NCBI GenBank assembly: GCA_003164785.1
Contig: PLUE01000026.1
Location: 4,948 to 68,947 of the forward strand
Direction of reading: 5' to 3'
Length of the DNA: 64,000 nucleotides
Origin: Gammaproteobacteria bacterium
Lineage (GTDB): Bacteria; Pseudomonadota; Gammaproteobacteria; Steroidobacterales; Steroidobacteraceae
Shown: piece after piece, positions 54,613-64,000 of the stretch
Layout: each line of letters starts with the position of its first letter
Position numbering within the stretch: the stretch's first letter is position 1
Notes under the pieces: generated by a model
What the model saw: the letters and a program-made list of their open reading frames with translations, nothing else
Told to the model about the DNA's origin: nothing
Databases searched by the model: none
Position numbers and translations under genes: made by a program

Positions 54613-55401
54613 ATGAACGTCACCATCAAATCGTCCACCGAACAGGACAAAATGCGCATCGCCGGGCGGCTTGCGGCCAGCGTCCTCGACATGATCGAGC
54701 CGTTCGTCCAGCCGGGGGTCAGCACCGAGGAGCTGGACAAGCGCTGCCACGACTTCATCGTCGAGGAATTGAAGTCGGTTCCGGCCAATCTGAACTACCG
54801 GGGCTTCCCGAAGACCATTTGCACCTCCGTGAACCACGTGGTGTGCCATGGCATCCCGGGCGAGAAGAAGCTGAAAGCCGGCGACATCATCAATATCGAC
54901 GTCACCGTGATTCGGGACGGATTTCATGGCGACACGAGCCGGATGTACTTCGTGGGACCCACCCCGATCGCGGCGCGTCGCCTGAGCGAGGCCTGCCATG
55001 AAGCCATGTGGCGCGGCATCCGCCAGGTCAAGCCCGGCGCCCACCTGGGCGACATCGGGCATGCGATCCAGACTTACGCCGAGAGCAACAATTTCTCGGT
55101 GGTGCGCGAGTACTGCGGGCACGGGATCGGCCGCATCTATCATGAGGATCCCCAGGTGCTGCACTACGGCCGGCCCGGTACCGGACTCGAACTGTCGTCC
55201 GGCATGACCTTCACCATCGAGCCCATGATCAACTCCGGCAAACGGGACGTGCGGCTGTTGCCCGACGGCTGGACGGTGGTGACCAAGGACCAGTCCCTGT
55301 CGGCTCAATGGGAACACACGATCTTGGTGACGGACGTGGGCTACGAGGTCCTCACCCTGGGCGCGGACGCCGCACTGACGGCCACCGCGGCGGTTTCTTG
55401 A
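54613..55401 (+). CDS. map: Methionine aminopeptidase, type I
   Basis: Removes the initiator methionine; 262 residues. Metal ligands are in the expected segments: [14 protein letters not shown] (two Asp), [12 protein letters not shown] (His), FTIEPMI (Glu) and WEHTIL (Glu before the end), with VCHGIP as the substrate His. It is divergent from rpsB, 200 bases away, as in many bacteria, and is followed by glnD. Confidence 0.98.
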   Translation: MNVTIKSSTEQDKMRIAGRLAASVLDMIEPFVQPGVSTEELDKRCHDFIVEELKSVPANLNYRGFPKTICTSVNHVVCHGIPGEKKLKAGDIINIDVTVIRDGFHGDTSRMYFVGPTPIAARRLSEACHEAMWRGIRQVKPGAHLGDIGHAIQTYAESNNFSVVREYCGHGIGRIYHEDPQVLHYGRPGTGLELSSGMTFTIEPMINSGKRDVRLLPDGWTVVTKDQSLSAQWEHTILVTDVGYEVLTLGADAALTATAAVS

Positions 55402-58073
55402 ACGCGAGCGGCAGGTTCCTGGAGCCGCCCGCCGACTGGGCGTACCTGACCACCGCCCCCGAGGCCCTGCTGAGCGGCCAGTTCTCTCCCCTGGTGTTCC
55501 GTCAGGTGCTCGACCGCGGCACCGAACTGCTGAAGGAACGCTTCGTCGCGGACGAGGCCATCGAAGACCTCGTGTTCGATCGCGCGCGCCTGGTCGACAT
55601 CGCGTTGCGGGCCGCCTGGATACGGCATGCCGGACGCTTCGCGGACGATCTCGCGCTGGTCGCGGTGGGAGGCTACGGGCGCGGCGAACTGCATCCGAGC
55701 TCGGACATCGACATCATGGTCCTGTTGCCGAAGAGCGATTCCGCGGATTGGCAGCCGGACATCGAAAAGTTTCTCACCTTCCTGTGGGACATCGGCCTCG
55801 AGGTCGGCCACAGCGTCCGCTCCATCGATGATTGCCAGCGCGAAAGTCTCGCCGACATCAGCGTCGCCACCACGCTGTTCGAGGCGCGCCTGCTGGCCGG
55901 ACCCGAGTCGCTGTTCGCCGGCATGCGCCGCGCCCTGGCGCCCGACCGTTTGTGGTCCTCGCAGGATTTCTTCGAGGCCAAGTGCAAGGAACAGAGCGAG
56001 CGCCATCATCGCTACTTCGACACCGCCTACAATCTCGAACCCAACGTCAAATCCAGTCCGGGGGGCTTGCGCGACATCCAGACGATCGGCTGGGTCGCGA
56101 AGCGGCATTTCGGCACCGATACGCTCGACGAATTGGTGGCGCACGGCTTTCTGACGCGCGAGGAATTGCGCAAGCTCAAGGCCGGTCAATCCTTCCTGTG
56201 GAAGGTCCGCTTCGGCCTGCACGTCCTGACGGGGCGCCGCGAGGACCGATTGCTGTTCGATTACCAGATCAAATTGGCGAAGCTGTTCGGCTACGAGGAC
56301 GCGAGCTTCACGCTGGCGGTCGAGCAGCTCATGCAGAAGTACTACCGCACCGTCATGGACGTGAGCCTGCTCAACGAAATGCTGTTGCAGCTGTTTCGCG
56401 AGGCCATCCTGACGCAGAGCGGACCGCCGGTTCCCATCAACCCGCGATTCCAGATTCGCAACGACTATCTGGAAGTCACGCACCCGGAGGTATTCGCGCG
56501 CTTTCCCTCGGCGCTCCTCGAGCTGTTCGTGCTGCTGCAGCAGCATCCCGAATTGCGCGGGGTGCGAGCGGAGACCATCCGCCTGATCGGCACGCACGTG
56601 TGGCTCATCGACGAGGAATTCCGCCAGAACCCACGGCACCATCGCCTGTTTCTCGAGATATTGAGCGCTCCCGTCGGCGTGACCCACGAGCTGCGCCGCA
56701 TGAATCTCTACGGCGTGCTCGGTCGTTACATCCCCTCGTTCGGCCGCGTCGTCGGGCGGATGCAATACGACCTGTTCCATGCCTACACGGTCGATGCGCA
56801 TACGCTGTTCGTCGTCAGCAATCTGCGCCGCCTGGCGATGCCGGCGTTCAACGATGAACTGCCGAATCTCAGCCAGATCATGCAGTCGCTGCCGCGCCAG
56901 GAACTCGCCTACCTCGCGGCGCTGTTCCACGACATCGCGAAGGGGCGCGGCGGCGATCACTCCGAGTTGGGGGCGGTCGATGCCGAGGCCTTCTGCCTGG
57001 AACAGGGGCTCGGACGCTACGAAGCGCGTCTCGTCGCCTGGCTGGTGCGCAACCATTTGATCCTGTCGATCACCTCGCAGAAAAAGGACATCAGCGATCC
57101 GGACATCATCCATGCCTTTGCCCGGCAGGTCGGCGACCAGGCGCACTTGGATTACCTGTATGTCCTGACCGTGTCGGACGTGCGCGGCACGAATCCGAAA
57201 CTCTGGAATGCCTGGAAGGCGCGCCTGTTCGAGGAGTTCTACGAACGCACGAAACGCGCGTTGCGGCATGGCCTCGAAACGCCGGTCGACCAGGAAGAAT
57301 TGATCCGGGAAACCCAGGCGCACGCGCGCGAGAAGATGCCGGGGATCGCGGAAGCCGACATCCTGCGGGTGTGGTCGCAGTGGACGGATGCGTATTTTCT
57401 GCGCTACACGCCGGAGGAAATCGCCTGGCAGACCAGCGTGCTGGCCGGGCGGGACGACAGCAACGACGCACCGCTGGTGGCCGTCCGACAGCTCACCGAC
57501 CGCGGCGGCACGGCGGTGCTCACGTATACGCCGCATCGGCTGCACAGCTTTGCACGAACCACCGCCGTGCTGGACCAGATGGGTTTGGACATCGTCGATG
57601 CGCGCCTCATCACGAGCGCAAACGGCTTCAGTCTCGAGACTTATGTGGTGCTCGAGGACAATGGCACCGTGATCGTGGACGAGGACCGGATCGAGGAGCT
57701 CGAGCGCGGCCTGTGGCGCAATCTGAAACAACCCGAAGATTCGCCGGTGGCCGTCACCCGTCGCGCTGCGCGGCAGGTGCGTATGTTCTCGACCCCGACC
57801 CAGGTGAATTTCAGCCTGGATGCCCGCAATGACCGCACCATCATGGAACTGATCGCTGCAGACAGGCCCGGATTGCTCTCCGAAGTGGGCAAGGTGTTCA
57901 AGGCGGAGCATGTGGCGATCAACGGTGCGAAAATCATGACCGTCGGCGAGCGTGCCGAGGACGTTTTCTACATCACCGATTCGGATGGCAGTATCCTGAC
58001 CGACGAGGCGTGCCAGCGTGTCCAGGATTCGCTGGTGCGCGCCCTCGATCGCCGCGACCCCACGCGCGTCTGA
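55398..58073 (+). CDS. glnD: Bifunctional PII uridylyltransferase / uridylyl-removing enzyme
   Basis: Nitrogen sensor that adds UMP to PII proteins and removes it according to glutamine; 891 residues (E. coli 890). Domain order: nucleotidyltransferase ([20 protein letters not shown]), linker, HD hydrolase domain ([17 protein letters not shown]), and two ACT domains at the C-terminus that bind glutamine. The start is TTG overlapping the map stop as TTGA; it matches the expected length. The longer open frame upstream is map out of phase. Confidence 0.95.
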   Translation: MNASGRFLEPPADWAYLTTAPEALLSGQFSPLVFRQVLDRGTELLKERFVADEAIEDLVFDRARLVDIALRAAWIRHAGRFADDLALVAVGGYGRGELHPSSDIDIMVLLPKSDSADWQPDIEKFLTFLWDIGLEVGHSVRSIDDCQRESLADISVATTLFEARLLAGPESLFAGMRRALAPDRLWSSQDFFEAKCKEQSERHHRYFDTAYNLEPNVKSSPGGLRDIQTIGWVAKRHFGTDTLDELVAHGFLTREELRKLKAGQSFLWKVRFGLHVLTGRREDRLLFDYQIKLAKLFGYEDASFTLAVEQLMQKYYRTVMDVSLLNEMLLQLFREAILTQSGPPVPINPRFQIRNDYLEVTHPEVFARFPSALLELFVLLQQHPELRGVRAETIRLIGTHVWLIDEEFRQNPRHHRLFLEILSAPVGVTHELRRMNLYGVLGRYIPSFGRVVGRMQYDLFHAYTVDAHTLFVVSNLRRLAMPAFNDELPNLSQIMQSLPRQELAYLAALFHDIAKGRGGDHSELGAVDAEAFCLEQGLGRYEARLVAWLVRNHLILSITSQKKDISDPDIIHAFARQVGDQAHLDYLYVLTVSDVRGTNPKLWNAWKARLFEEFYERTKRALRHGLETPVDQEELIRETQAHAREKMPGIAEADILRVWSQWTDAYFLRYTPEEIAWQTSVLAGRDDSNDAPLVAVRQLTDRGGTAVLTYTPHRLHSFARTTAVLDQMGLDIVDARLITSANGFSLETYVVLEDNGTVIVDEDRIEELERGLWRNLKQPEDSPVAVTRRAARQVRMFSTPTQVNFSLDARNDRTIMELIAADRPGLLSEVGKVFKAEHVAINGAKIMTVGERAEDVFYITDSDGSILTDEACQRVQDSLVRALDRRDPTRV

Positions 58074-58084
58074 CGCGCTTTTTT
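58064..58084 (+). terminator. Terminator-like hairpin on the glnD stop codon
   Basis: GCGCGT (58064-58069) and ACGCGC (58073-58078) form a 6-bp stem with a 3-base loop, followed by six T. The loop and 3' arm contain the TGA stop of glnD. dapD begins only 16 bases later, so there is no room for a promoter after it. It may act as an attenuator rather than a full stop. Confidence 0.7.
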
Positions 58085-58099
58085 AAAACGACGGAGCTT

Positions 58100-58930
58100 A
58101 TGCCTTACAGCCACCTTCAGGCGACCATCGAGGCCGCCTATGAACAGCGCGCGCAAATCACGCCGCAAACCACATCCCCCGAAGTCGGCAACGCCGTCGA
58201 AACGGTGGTCGAACTTCTCGACGCCGGCACCCTGCGCGTGGCCGAGCCGCTGGCCGGCGGCTGGCGCGTGCACGAATGGCTGAAGAAGGCCGTGCTGCTG
58301 TCGTTTCGCATCGCGCACAACGTCCCGCAATCATCCGGAAGCTTGTCCTTCTACGACAAGGTGCCCCTCAAGTTCTCCGGATGGGACGAGAGCCGGTTCG
58401 CCGCGGCGGGCGTGCGCGTGGTGCCGCCGGCGACGGTGCGACGCGGCGCCTTCGTCGCCTCGAACGTGGTGCTGATGCCGAGCTACGTCAACATCGGCGC
58501 CTACGTCGATTCCGGCACCATGGTCGATACCTGGGCGACGGTCGGCTCCTGCGCGCAGATCGGCAAGAACGTGCATCTGTCCGGCGGCGTCGGCATCGGC
58601 GGCGTCCTGGAGCCGCTGCAGGCGAGCCCCACCATCATCGAGGATAATTGCTTCATCGGCGCGCGTTCCGAGATCGTGGAAGGCGTGATCGTCGAAACCG
58701 GCGCCGTCATCTCCATGGGCGTGTTCATCGGTCAGAGCACGCGCATCTATGACCGGGAGCGCGACGAGATCCTCTATGGACGGGTGCCCGCGGGGGCCGT
58801 GGTGGTGCCGGGCACGCTGCCGGCGAAGAACGGCAAGTACGGCCTGGCCTGCGCGGTCATCGTCAAACGAGTCGATGCACAAACCCGCGCCAAGACCTCG
58901 CTCAACGAGTTGCTGCGGAACACGGACTAA
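58100..58930 (+). CDS. dapD: Tetrahydrodipicolinate N-succinyltransferase
   Basis: Fourth step of the succinylase branch of lysine and diaminopimelate synthesis; 276 residues. An N-terminal helical part leads into a left-handed beta helix ([38 protein letters not shown]) and a C-terminal strand end (KTSLNELLR). ATG 58100 has GGAG six bases upstream. The glnD-dapD order is common in proteobacteria. Confidence 0.97.
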   Translation: MPYSHLQATIEAAYEQRAQITPQTTSPEVGNAVETVVELLDAGTLRVAEPLAGGWRVHEWLKKAVLLSFRIAHNVPQSSGSLSFYDKVPLKFSGWDESRFAAAGVRVVPPATVRRGAFVASNVVLMPSYVNIGAYVDSGTMVDTWATVGSCAQIGKNVHLSGGVGIGGVLEPLQASPTIIEDNCFIGARSEIVEGVIVETGAVISMGVFIGQSTRIYDRERDEILYGRVPAGAVVVPGTLPAKNGKYGLACAVIVKRVDAQTRAKTSLNELLRNTD

Positions 58931-58988
58931 CTGACGCGCCCGGCGGCCGTGGTTGTCGACGAGGGTTGCATCCGCCGCCTGACGCGCC

Positions 58989-58989
<1 letters not shown>
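58931..58989. repeat. Direct 11-mer repeat between dapD and panC
   Basis: CTGACGCGCCC occurs directly after the dapD stop (58931-58941) and again at 58979-58989, touching the panC stop from the other side. Between them GGCGG and CCGCC could pair. This short convergent junction is otherwise empty. It may serve as a transcription end for both genes, though no T tract is visible. Confidence 0.4.
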
Positions 58990-59819
<830 letters not shown>

Positions 59820-59840
59820 TCATTCCGCATTGCCGGTTCT

Positions 59841-60647
59841 TCAAAACCCATGGACTTCGTCGTCCGGAAACCGGTTCGCTTTGACATCGGCGACGTACTG
59901 GCGCGCTGCGCCTGCAATGCTGGAGTTACCCGCCATGAAATTCCGAACGAAACGCGGCGTCCTGTCGACGCTGACGCCCAGCATGTCGTGCAACACCAGC
60001 ACCTGGCCGCTGCAGCCGACGCCGGCCCCGATCCCGATCACGGGCACCGCCAGGCGCTTGGTGAGTTCGCGGGCCAGCGCGGCGGGAATCATTTCGACCA
60101 CGAGCATGCCCACACCGGCCACGATCAACTCCTCGGCCTGTCGCCGCAGGCTGTCGGCGGCGGTGTCTTCGCGTCCCTGCACCCGGTAGCCACCCAACGC
60201 ATGCACCGATTGCGGCGTGAATCCCAGATGCCCGCAAACCGGAATGCCGCGCTCCACCAACCGCTGCGCGATTGGCGCGGTCCAACCGCCGCCTTCGAGC
60301 TTCACCATCTGTGCGCCCGCTTGCATGAGGCGGACCGCGTTGTGGATCGCCGATTCGGTTGACTCCTGATAGCTGCCGAATGGCATATCCGCAATCACCC
60401 AAGCCGTGCGGTTTCCGCGGGCCACGCATGCTGCGTGGTAGACCATGTCATCGATGGTCACCGGCAGTGTGGTCGGATGTCCCTGCAGGACCATCCCGAG
60501 CGAATCACCCACCAACAGGACATCCACACCCGCCTCATCGAGCACATGCGCAAACAAAGCGTCATAGCAGGTCAGCATGGCGATCTTTTCGCCGGCTGCG
60601 TGCATCTCGCGAAGGCGATGCATGGTGAGCGGCTTACGGCTGTTCAT
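59841..60647 (-). CDS. panB: 3-methyl-2-oxobutanoate hydroxymethyltransferase
   Basis: First step of pantothenate synthesis, using methylene-tetrahydrofolate; 268 residues forming a TIM barrel. Metal-binding Asp in [10 protein letters not shown] and ADMPFGSYQ, the KLEGG loop and [16 protein letters not shown] are conserved. Transcribed before panC. A 103-base gap separates it from the pst genes upstream, with no clear promoter. Confidence 0.97.
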   Translation of the reverse strand: MNSRKPLTMHRLREMHAAGEKIAMLTCYDALFAHVLDEAGVDVLLVGDSLGMVLQGHPTTLPVTIDDMVYHAACVARGNRTAWVIADMPFGSYQESTESAIHNAVRLMQAGAQMVKLEGGGWTAPIAQRLVERGIPVCGHLGFTPQSVHALGGYRVQGREDTAADSLRRQAEELIVAGVGMLVVEMIPAALARELTKRLAVPVIGIGAGVGCSGQVLVLHDMLGVSVDRTPRFVRNFMAGNSSIAGAARQYVADVKANRFPDDEVHGF

Positions 60648-60750
60648 TCGTCATTATGCCTGTACTGAACGAGTTCCTGACGCATACCCGGCTGATGATG
60701 GAGCTGTACGAGGTCGGCCCGGACGCGGCAAAGGCCCTGGAGCGCCCCCC

Positions 60751-61599
60751 TCAGCCGAAGCGGCCGGTGATGTAGTCCTCGGTGAGCTTCTGTTGCGGAT
60801 TCGTGAAGATCAAATTCGTGGGCCCGACCTCCACGAGATCGCCCATGTGAAAATAGGCGGTGCGCTGCGATACGCGGGCCGCCTGCTGCATGTTGTGGGT
60901 CACGATGGCGATCGCGTAGTTCGCCTTCAGCTCGTCGATCAAATCCTCGATCTTCGCGCTCGCGATGGGGTCCAGCGCCGACGTCGGTTCGTCCATCAAG
61001 ATCACTTCGGGGTTGACCGCGATGGTGCGCGCGATGCAGAGCCGCTGCTGCTGTCCGCCGGACAGGCTGGTTCCCGGCTGCGAGAGCCGGTCCTTGACCT
61101 CGTCCCACAACCCCGCCCGCTGCAGGCTCGTGTTCACCAGTTCATCCATGTCGCCGCGGTTCTTCGCAAGCCCGTGAATCCGCGGCCCATAGGCCACGTT
61201 CGCGTAGATCGACTGCGGAAAGGGCGTCGGCTTTTGAAAGACGATGCCGACCCGCGCCCGCAACTGTGCGACGTCCTGTTTGCGGTCGTAGATGTCCTGG
61301 CCATCGAGCGTGATCACGCCGTCGACTCGGGCACTCGGAATCGTGTCGTTCATGCGGTTCAGACAGCGCAGGAAGGTCGACTTGCCGCAACCCGACGGCC
61401 CGATCATGGCGAGAACCTGATTGCGGCCGATGTCGAGGCTCACGTTTTTAACGGCGTGCTTTTCGCCGTAATACACGTTCACGCAGCGCGCGGTCATGAT
61501 CGGATCTTCGATGGAATCGCGCGCCCGGGTGGCCATGGCGGGCGTGCCGTGTTCGGCGGTGTGGTGTTGGATGGGCGGTTCGTCCACGAGATTGTTCAA
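60751..61599 (-). CDS. pstB: Phosphate ABC transporter ATP-binding protein PstB (second copy)
   Basis: ATPase of the high-affinity phosphate importer, about 282 residues with the chosen start. Walker [11 protein letters not shown]-loop FQKPTPFP, signature [13 protein letters not shown], Walker [13 protein letters not shown] and the H-loop VTHN are intact. The start is uncertain: TTG 61599 lies four bases after the previous pstB stop and fits the tight coupling of this operon, while ATG 61536 gives 261 residues, closer to E. coli. The C-terminus EDYITGRFG is the family ending. Confidence 0.93.
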   Translation of the reverse strand: MNNLVDEPPIQHHTAEHGTPAMATRARDSIEDPIMTARCVNVYYGEKHAVKNVSLDIGRNQVLAMIGPSGCGKSTFLRCLNRMNDTIPSARVDGVITLDGQDIYDRKQDVAQLRARVGIVFQKPTPFPQSIYANVAYGPRIHGLAKNRGDMDELVNTSLQRAGLWDEVKDRLSQPGTSLSGGQQQRLCIARTIAVNPEVILMDEPTSALDPIASAKIEDLIDELKANYAIAIVTHNMQQAARVSQRTAYFHMGDLVEVGPTNLIFTNPQQKLTEDYITGRFG

Positions 61600-61603
61600 T
61601 CGG

Positions 61604-62440
61604 TCACCCGAAACGTCCGGTGATGTAGTCGTCGGTCTTGCGGTTCTGCGGCGAGGTGAAAATATCGCGAGACGGCCCGATCTCGACGAGTTCACCCAAG
61701 TACATAAATCCGGTCACGTTCGAGACCCGCGCCGCCTGCTGCAGGTTGTGCGTGACCACCACGATGCAGTACTTCTCCCGCAGGCCCTGCAGCGTCTCCT
61801 CCACCCGCAACGTCGAGATGGGGTCGAGTGCCGCCGTGGGTTCGTCCAGCAACAAGACCTCCGGCTGAACCGCGATGGCGCGCGCGATGCAAAGCCTCTG
61901 CTGCTGTCCGCCCGACAGGCTGCGTCCGTCCGCATGCAGCTTGTCCTTGACCTCGTCCCAGATCGCGGCATCGCGCAGGGCGGACTCGACGCGCACCTTC
62001 AGATCGGCATGGCGCATGCCGCCGGCGAGCCGCAGACCGAATGCGACGTTGTCGAACACCGACATGGGAAACGGCGTCGGCTTTTGGAAAACCATGCCGA
62101 CACGGTAGCGCAATTCGGCGACATCGACCGACGGGCTCAGGATGTCCCGGCCGCCGATCAACACCTCGCCCTCGGCCCGCTGCCGCGGGTACAAGGCGTA
62201 CATGCGGTTGAGCACCCGAAGCAGCGTCGATTTCCCGCAACCCGAGGGCCCGATGAACGCCGTGATCGAGCGGTCCGCCAACGTCAGGTTGATGTTGTGC
62301 AGCGACTGGAGTTGGCCATAGAAGAAATTGAGCGAACGAATCACGATCTTCGGCGGCCCGGTGTCCACGGGCTCCGGCGGCACGATCGGGAAAGGCCCGC
62401 GAATCTTCAGATGCTTCGGCGGTTTGGTCGATGACATCAT
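61604..62440 (-). CDS. pstB: Phosphate ABC transporter ATP-binding protein PstB (first copy)
   Basis: 278 residues with a Pro-rich leader of about 30 residues before the ATPase domain. Walker [11 protein letters not shown]-loop FQKPTPFP, signature [13 protein letters not shown], Walker [13 protein letters not shown] and VTHN are all present. Its ATG overlaps the pstA stop. It differs clearly from the second copy (for example the [11 protein letters not shown] helical region), so this is not a recent tandem duplication. Confidence 0.95.
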   Translation of the reverse strand: MMSSTKPPKHLKIRGPFPIVPPEPVDTGPPKIVIRSLNFFYGQLQSLHNINLTLADRSITAFIGPSGCGKSTLLRVLNRMYALYPRQRAEGEVLIGGRDILSPSVDVAELRYRVGMVFQKPTPFPMSVFDNVAFGLRLAGGMRHADLKVRVESALRDAAIWDEVKDKLHADGRSLSGGQQQRLCIARAIAVQPEVLLLDEPTAALDPISTLRVEETLQGLREKYCIVVVTHNLQQAARVSNVTGFMYLGELVEIGPSRDIFTSPQNRKTDDYITGRFG

Positions 62441-63291
62441 CGTCCGGAACCCCGCTCGGCCTGCAGCATCGCCAGGACGATTCGTGCGGAGACGCTCAAG
62501 ATCAGAATGGTCACGGTGATGATGAGCGCGCCGGCCCAGGCGAGGTTTTGCCAGTCCTTGTAGGGGCTCAGGGCGAACTGGAAGATCACCACCGGCAGAT
62601 TCGCCATCGGCGCGTTCAATTCCGTGCTCCAAAATTGGTTGTTCAGCGCCGTGAACAGCAGCGGCGCCGTTTCTCCGCTGATGCGCGCAATCGCCAGCAA
62701 CAGGCCCGTGACGATGCCGCTGCGGGCGGCCGGATACAACACGCTGACCACGGTGCGCCAAGGATAGGCTCCCAGTGCGGCGGACGCGTCCTTCATGCCG
62801 AGCGGCACGAGATTGAGCATGTCCTCGGTGGTCCGCAACGTCACGGGAATTGCCAGCACCGCGAGGGCCAGGGCGCCGGCGACGGCGGAGAAGTGCCCCA
62901 TCCTGACGACGACGATTTCGTAGATGAAAAGGCCGATGATGATCGACGGCGCGCTCAGCAGCACGTCGTTGATGAAACGGATCAGCGTGCTCAAGCGCGA
63001 ATTGCGGCCGTATTCCGACAGATACGTGCCCGCCAGAACGCCGATCGGCGACCCGATCAGAATGCCGAGCAAGGTCATCACGGCGCTGCCGTAGATGGCG
63101 TTCAGCAATCCGCCCTGGGCCCCCGGCGGCGGCGTCATTTCGGTGAACAGATGCCACGACATCCCGGCGATGCCGTGGGAAATCAGCGTCCATAAAATGG
63201 CGGCCAGGCACGCCAGCCCCGTGAGCGTCGCGAGGAGGGACAGGACCAGAAACGCGCCATTCTTGATCTGGCGAAAGCTGCGCCGGGTCAT
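62437..63291 (-). CDS. pstA: Phosphate ABC transporter permease PstA
   Basis: Inner-membrane permease, 284 residues with about six helices. The coupling loop [20 protein letters not shown] matches the EAA motif for docking with PstB, and [15 protein letters not shown] is the typical PstA segment. It overlaps both pstC and the first pstB by four bases. Confidence 0.97.
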   Translation of the reverse strand: MTRRSFRQIKNGAFLVLSLLATLTGLACLAAILWTLISHGIAGMSWHLFTEMTPPPGAQGGLLNAIYGSAVMTLLGILIGSPIGVLAGTYLSEYGRNSRLSTLIRFINDVLLSAPSIIIGLFIYEIVVVRMGHFSAVAGALALAVLAIPVTLRTTEDMLNLVPLGMKDASAALGAYPWRTVVSVLYPAARSGIVTGLLLAIARISGETAPLLFTALNNQFWSTELNAPMANLPVVIFQFALSPYKDWQNLAWAGALIITVTILILSVSARIVLAMLQAERGSGR

Positions 63292-64000
63292 ACGTGACCC
63301 GACGTGTTGCGCTCGAGTCGCCGCAACATGGCCTGAGCGACCGCGATCACGGTAAAGGTGATCAGGAACAGCAGCAACCCCAAGGCGATCAACGAGGACG
63401 TGTAGAGGTCGCCCACCGCTTCGGTGAATTCATTGGCGATGGCCGATGAAATGGTCGTTCCGGGGGCCAGCAGCGACATGCTGATGCGGTGTGCGTTGCC
63501 GATGACGAACGTGACGGCCATGGTCTCGCCGAGAGCGCGGCCCAAGCCCAGCATGATGCCGCCGACCACGCCCACCCGCGAATGCGGCACCACGACGTTC
63601 CAGATGACCTCCCAGGTGGTCGCGCCGAGCCCGTACCCCGACTCCTTGAGCATGGGGGGAACCGTGTCGAAGACATCGCGCATCGTTGCCGCAATGAACG
63701 GCAACACCATGATGGCCAGCACGATGCCCGCCGTCAGGATGCCGATGCCGAACGGCGGACCCTTGAACAGCACGCCGACGAAGGGAATCGGATGAACATG
63801 CTCGATGAGCCACGGCTGCACGTGCCGCTGCAGGACCGGGGCGAGGACGAAAAGGCCCCAGATGCCGAAGATGATGCTGGGAACCGCCGCCAACAGCTCG
63901 ACCGCCACGCCAATCGGACGCTTGAGCCAGGGCGGACACAACTCCGTCAAGAACAGCGCGATCCCAAAGCCCGTCGGGACCGCAAGAGCCATGGCAATCA
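63288..64000 (-). CDS. pstC: Phosphate ABC transporter permease PstC, 5' end beyond window
   Basis: The C-terminal about 237 residues of the second permease. [25 protein letters not shown] coupling loop ([11 protein letters not shown]), [18 protein letters not shown] and four to five hydrophobic segments identify PstC. The frame stays open to base 64000, so the true start and the upstream pstS, if present, are outside. Expect PhoB control from a Pho box upstream of this window. Confidence 0.96.
   Translation of the reverse strand, partial: IAMALAVPTGFGIALFLTELCPPWLKRPIGVAVELLAAVPSIIFGIWGLFVLAPVLQRHVQPWLIEHVHPIPFVGVLFKGPPFGIGILTAGIVLAIMVLPFIAATMRDVFDTVPPMLKESGYGLGATTWEVIWNVVVPHSRVGVVGGIMLGLGRALGETMAVTFVIGNAHRISMSLLAPGTTISSAIANEFTEAVGDLYTSSLIALGLLLFLITFTVIAVAQAMLRRLERNTSGHV

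Noticed and set aside
55341..57911. 856-codon minus-strand frame opposite glnD
   Set aside because: Antisense to a full-length glnD with intact domains.
60656..60775. 39-codon plus-strand ORF between panB and pstB
   Set aside because: Short, overlaps the pstB 3' end on the other strand, no ribosome-binding site, no recognisable family.

Overview
This window looks like the chromosome of a high-GC gammaproteobacterium. The evidence is gene order: rpoE-rseA-rseB-lepA, sdhCDAB-sdhE, rpsB-tsf-pyrH-frr-uppS-cdsA-dxr-rseP-bamA-ompH-lpxD-fabZ-lpxAB-rnhB-dnaE-accA-tilS, pyrG-kdsA-eno-ftsB-ispD-ispF-truD, surE-pcm-nlpD and pstCAB. A run of rpfE, recJ, prfB, lysS and murI matches part of the gene content around the Xanthomonas rpf locus. 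A relative of the Xanthomonadales/Nevskiales/Steroidobacter group is therefore my best guess; I could not test this by database search. The window is almost entirely core chromosome. I see no insertion sequences, prophage, CRISPR array, tRNA or rRNA.

Layout. 1-3.6 kb: envelope-stress operon rpoE-rseA-rseB, a glutaredoxin-like gene and lepA (cut by the window edge). 3.7-7.4 kb: succinate dehydrogenase sdhCDAB with its flavinylation factor sdhE. 7.7-8.7 kb: ygfZ. 8.8-12.6 kb: a promoter, a cobalamin riboswitch and class Ia ribonucleotide reductase nrdAB. 12.6-16.7 kb: a molybdenum hydroxylase (2Fe-2S subunit, Mo subunit and tri-heme cytochrome c), the most accessory-looking part. 16.9-23.0 kb: rpfE-recJ-prfB-lysS-murI, with prfB needing a programmed +1 frameshift. 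23.0-26.3 kb: a small Mth938-like gene, surE-pcm-nlpD and a Smr-domain gene.

26.4-54.4 kb is one 28-kb block of 26 genes on the minus strand, from rpsB down to an alpha/beta hydrolase. It covers translation, UMP/CTP supply, isoprenoid and undecaprenyl-phosphate synthesis, phospholipid and lipid A synthesis, outer-membrane assembly, replication, KDO synthesis and glycolysis. Genes very often overlap by 1-4 bases, and starts that overlap a stop may be ATG, GTG or TTG. 54.6-58.9 kb: map-glnD-dapD on the plus strand. 59.0-60.6 kb: panB-panC. 60.75-64 kb: the phosphate transporter pstC(partial)-pstA-pstB-pstB, with two complete ATPase genes in tandem.

The points most worth a second look are B12-riboswitch control of an oxygen-dependent RNR, the RF2 frameshift site, a ribosomal protein S2 with a tail of about 95 low-complexity residues, tandem pstB, a sigma-E-like promoter in front of rpoE, and a terminator-like hairpin built on the glnD stop codon. 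I did not find a convincing wholly new system here; the unusual features are regulatory and architectural variations on known genes.
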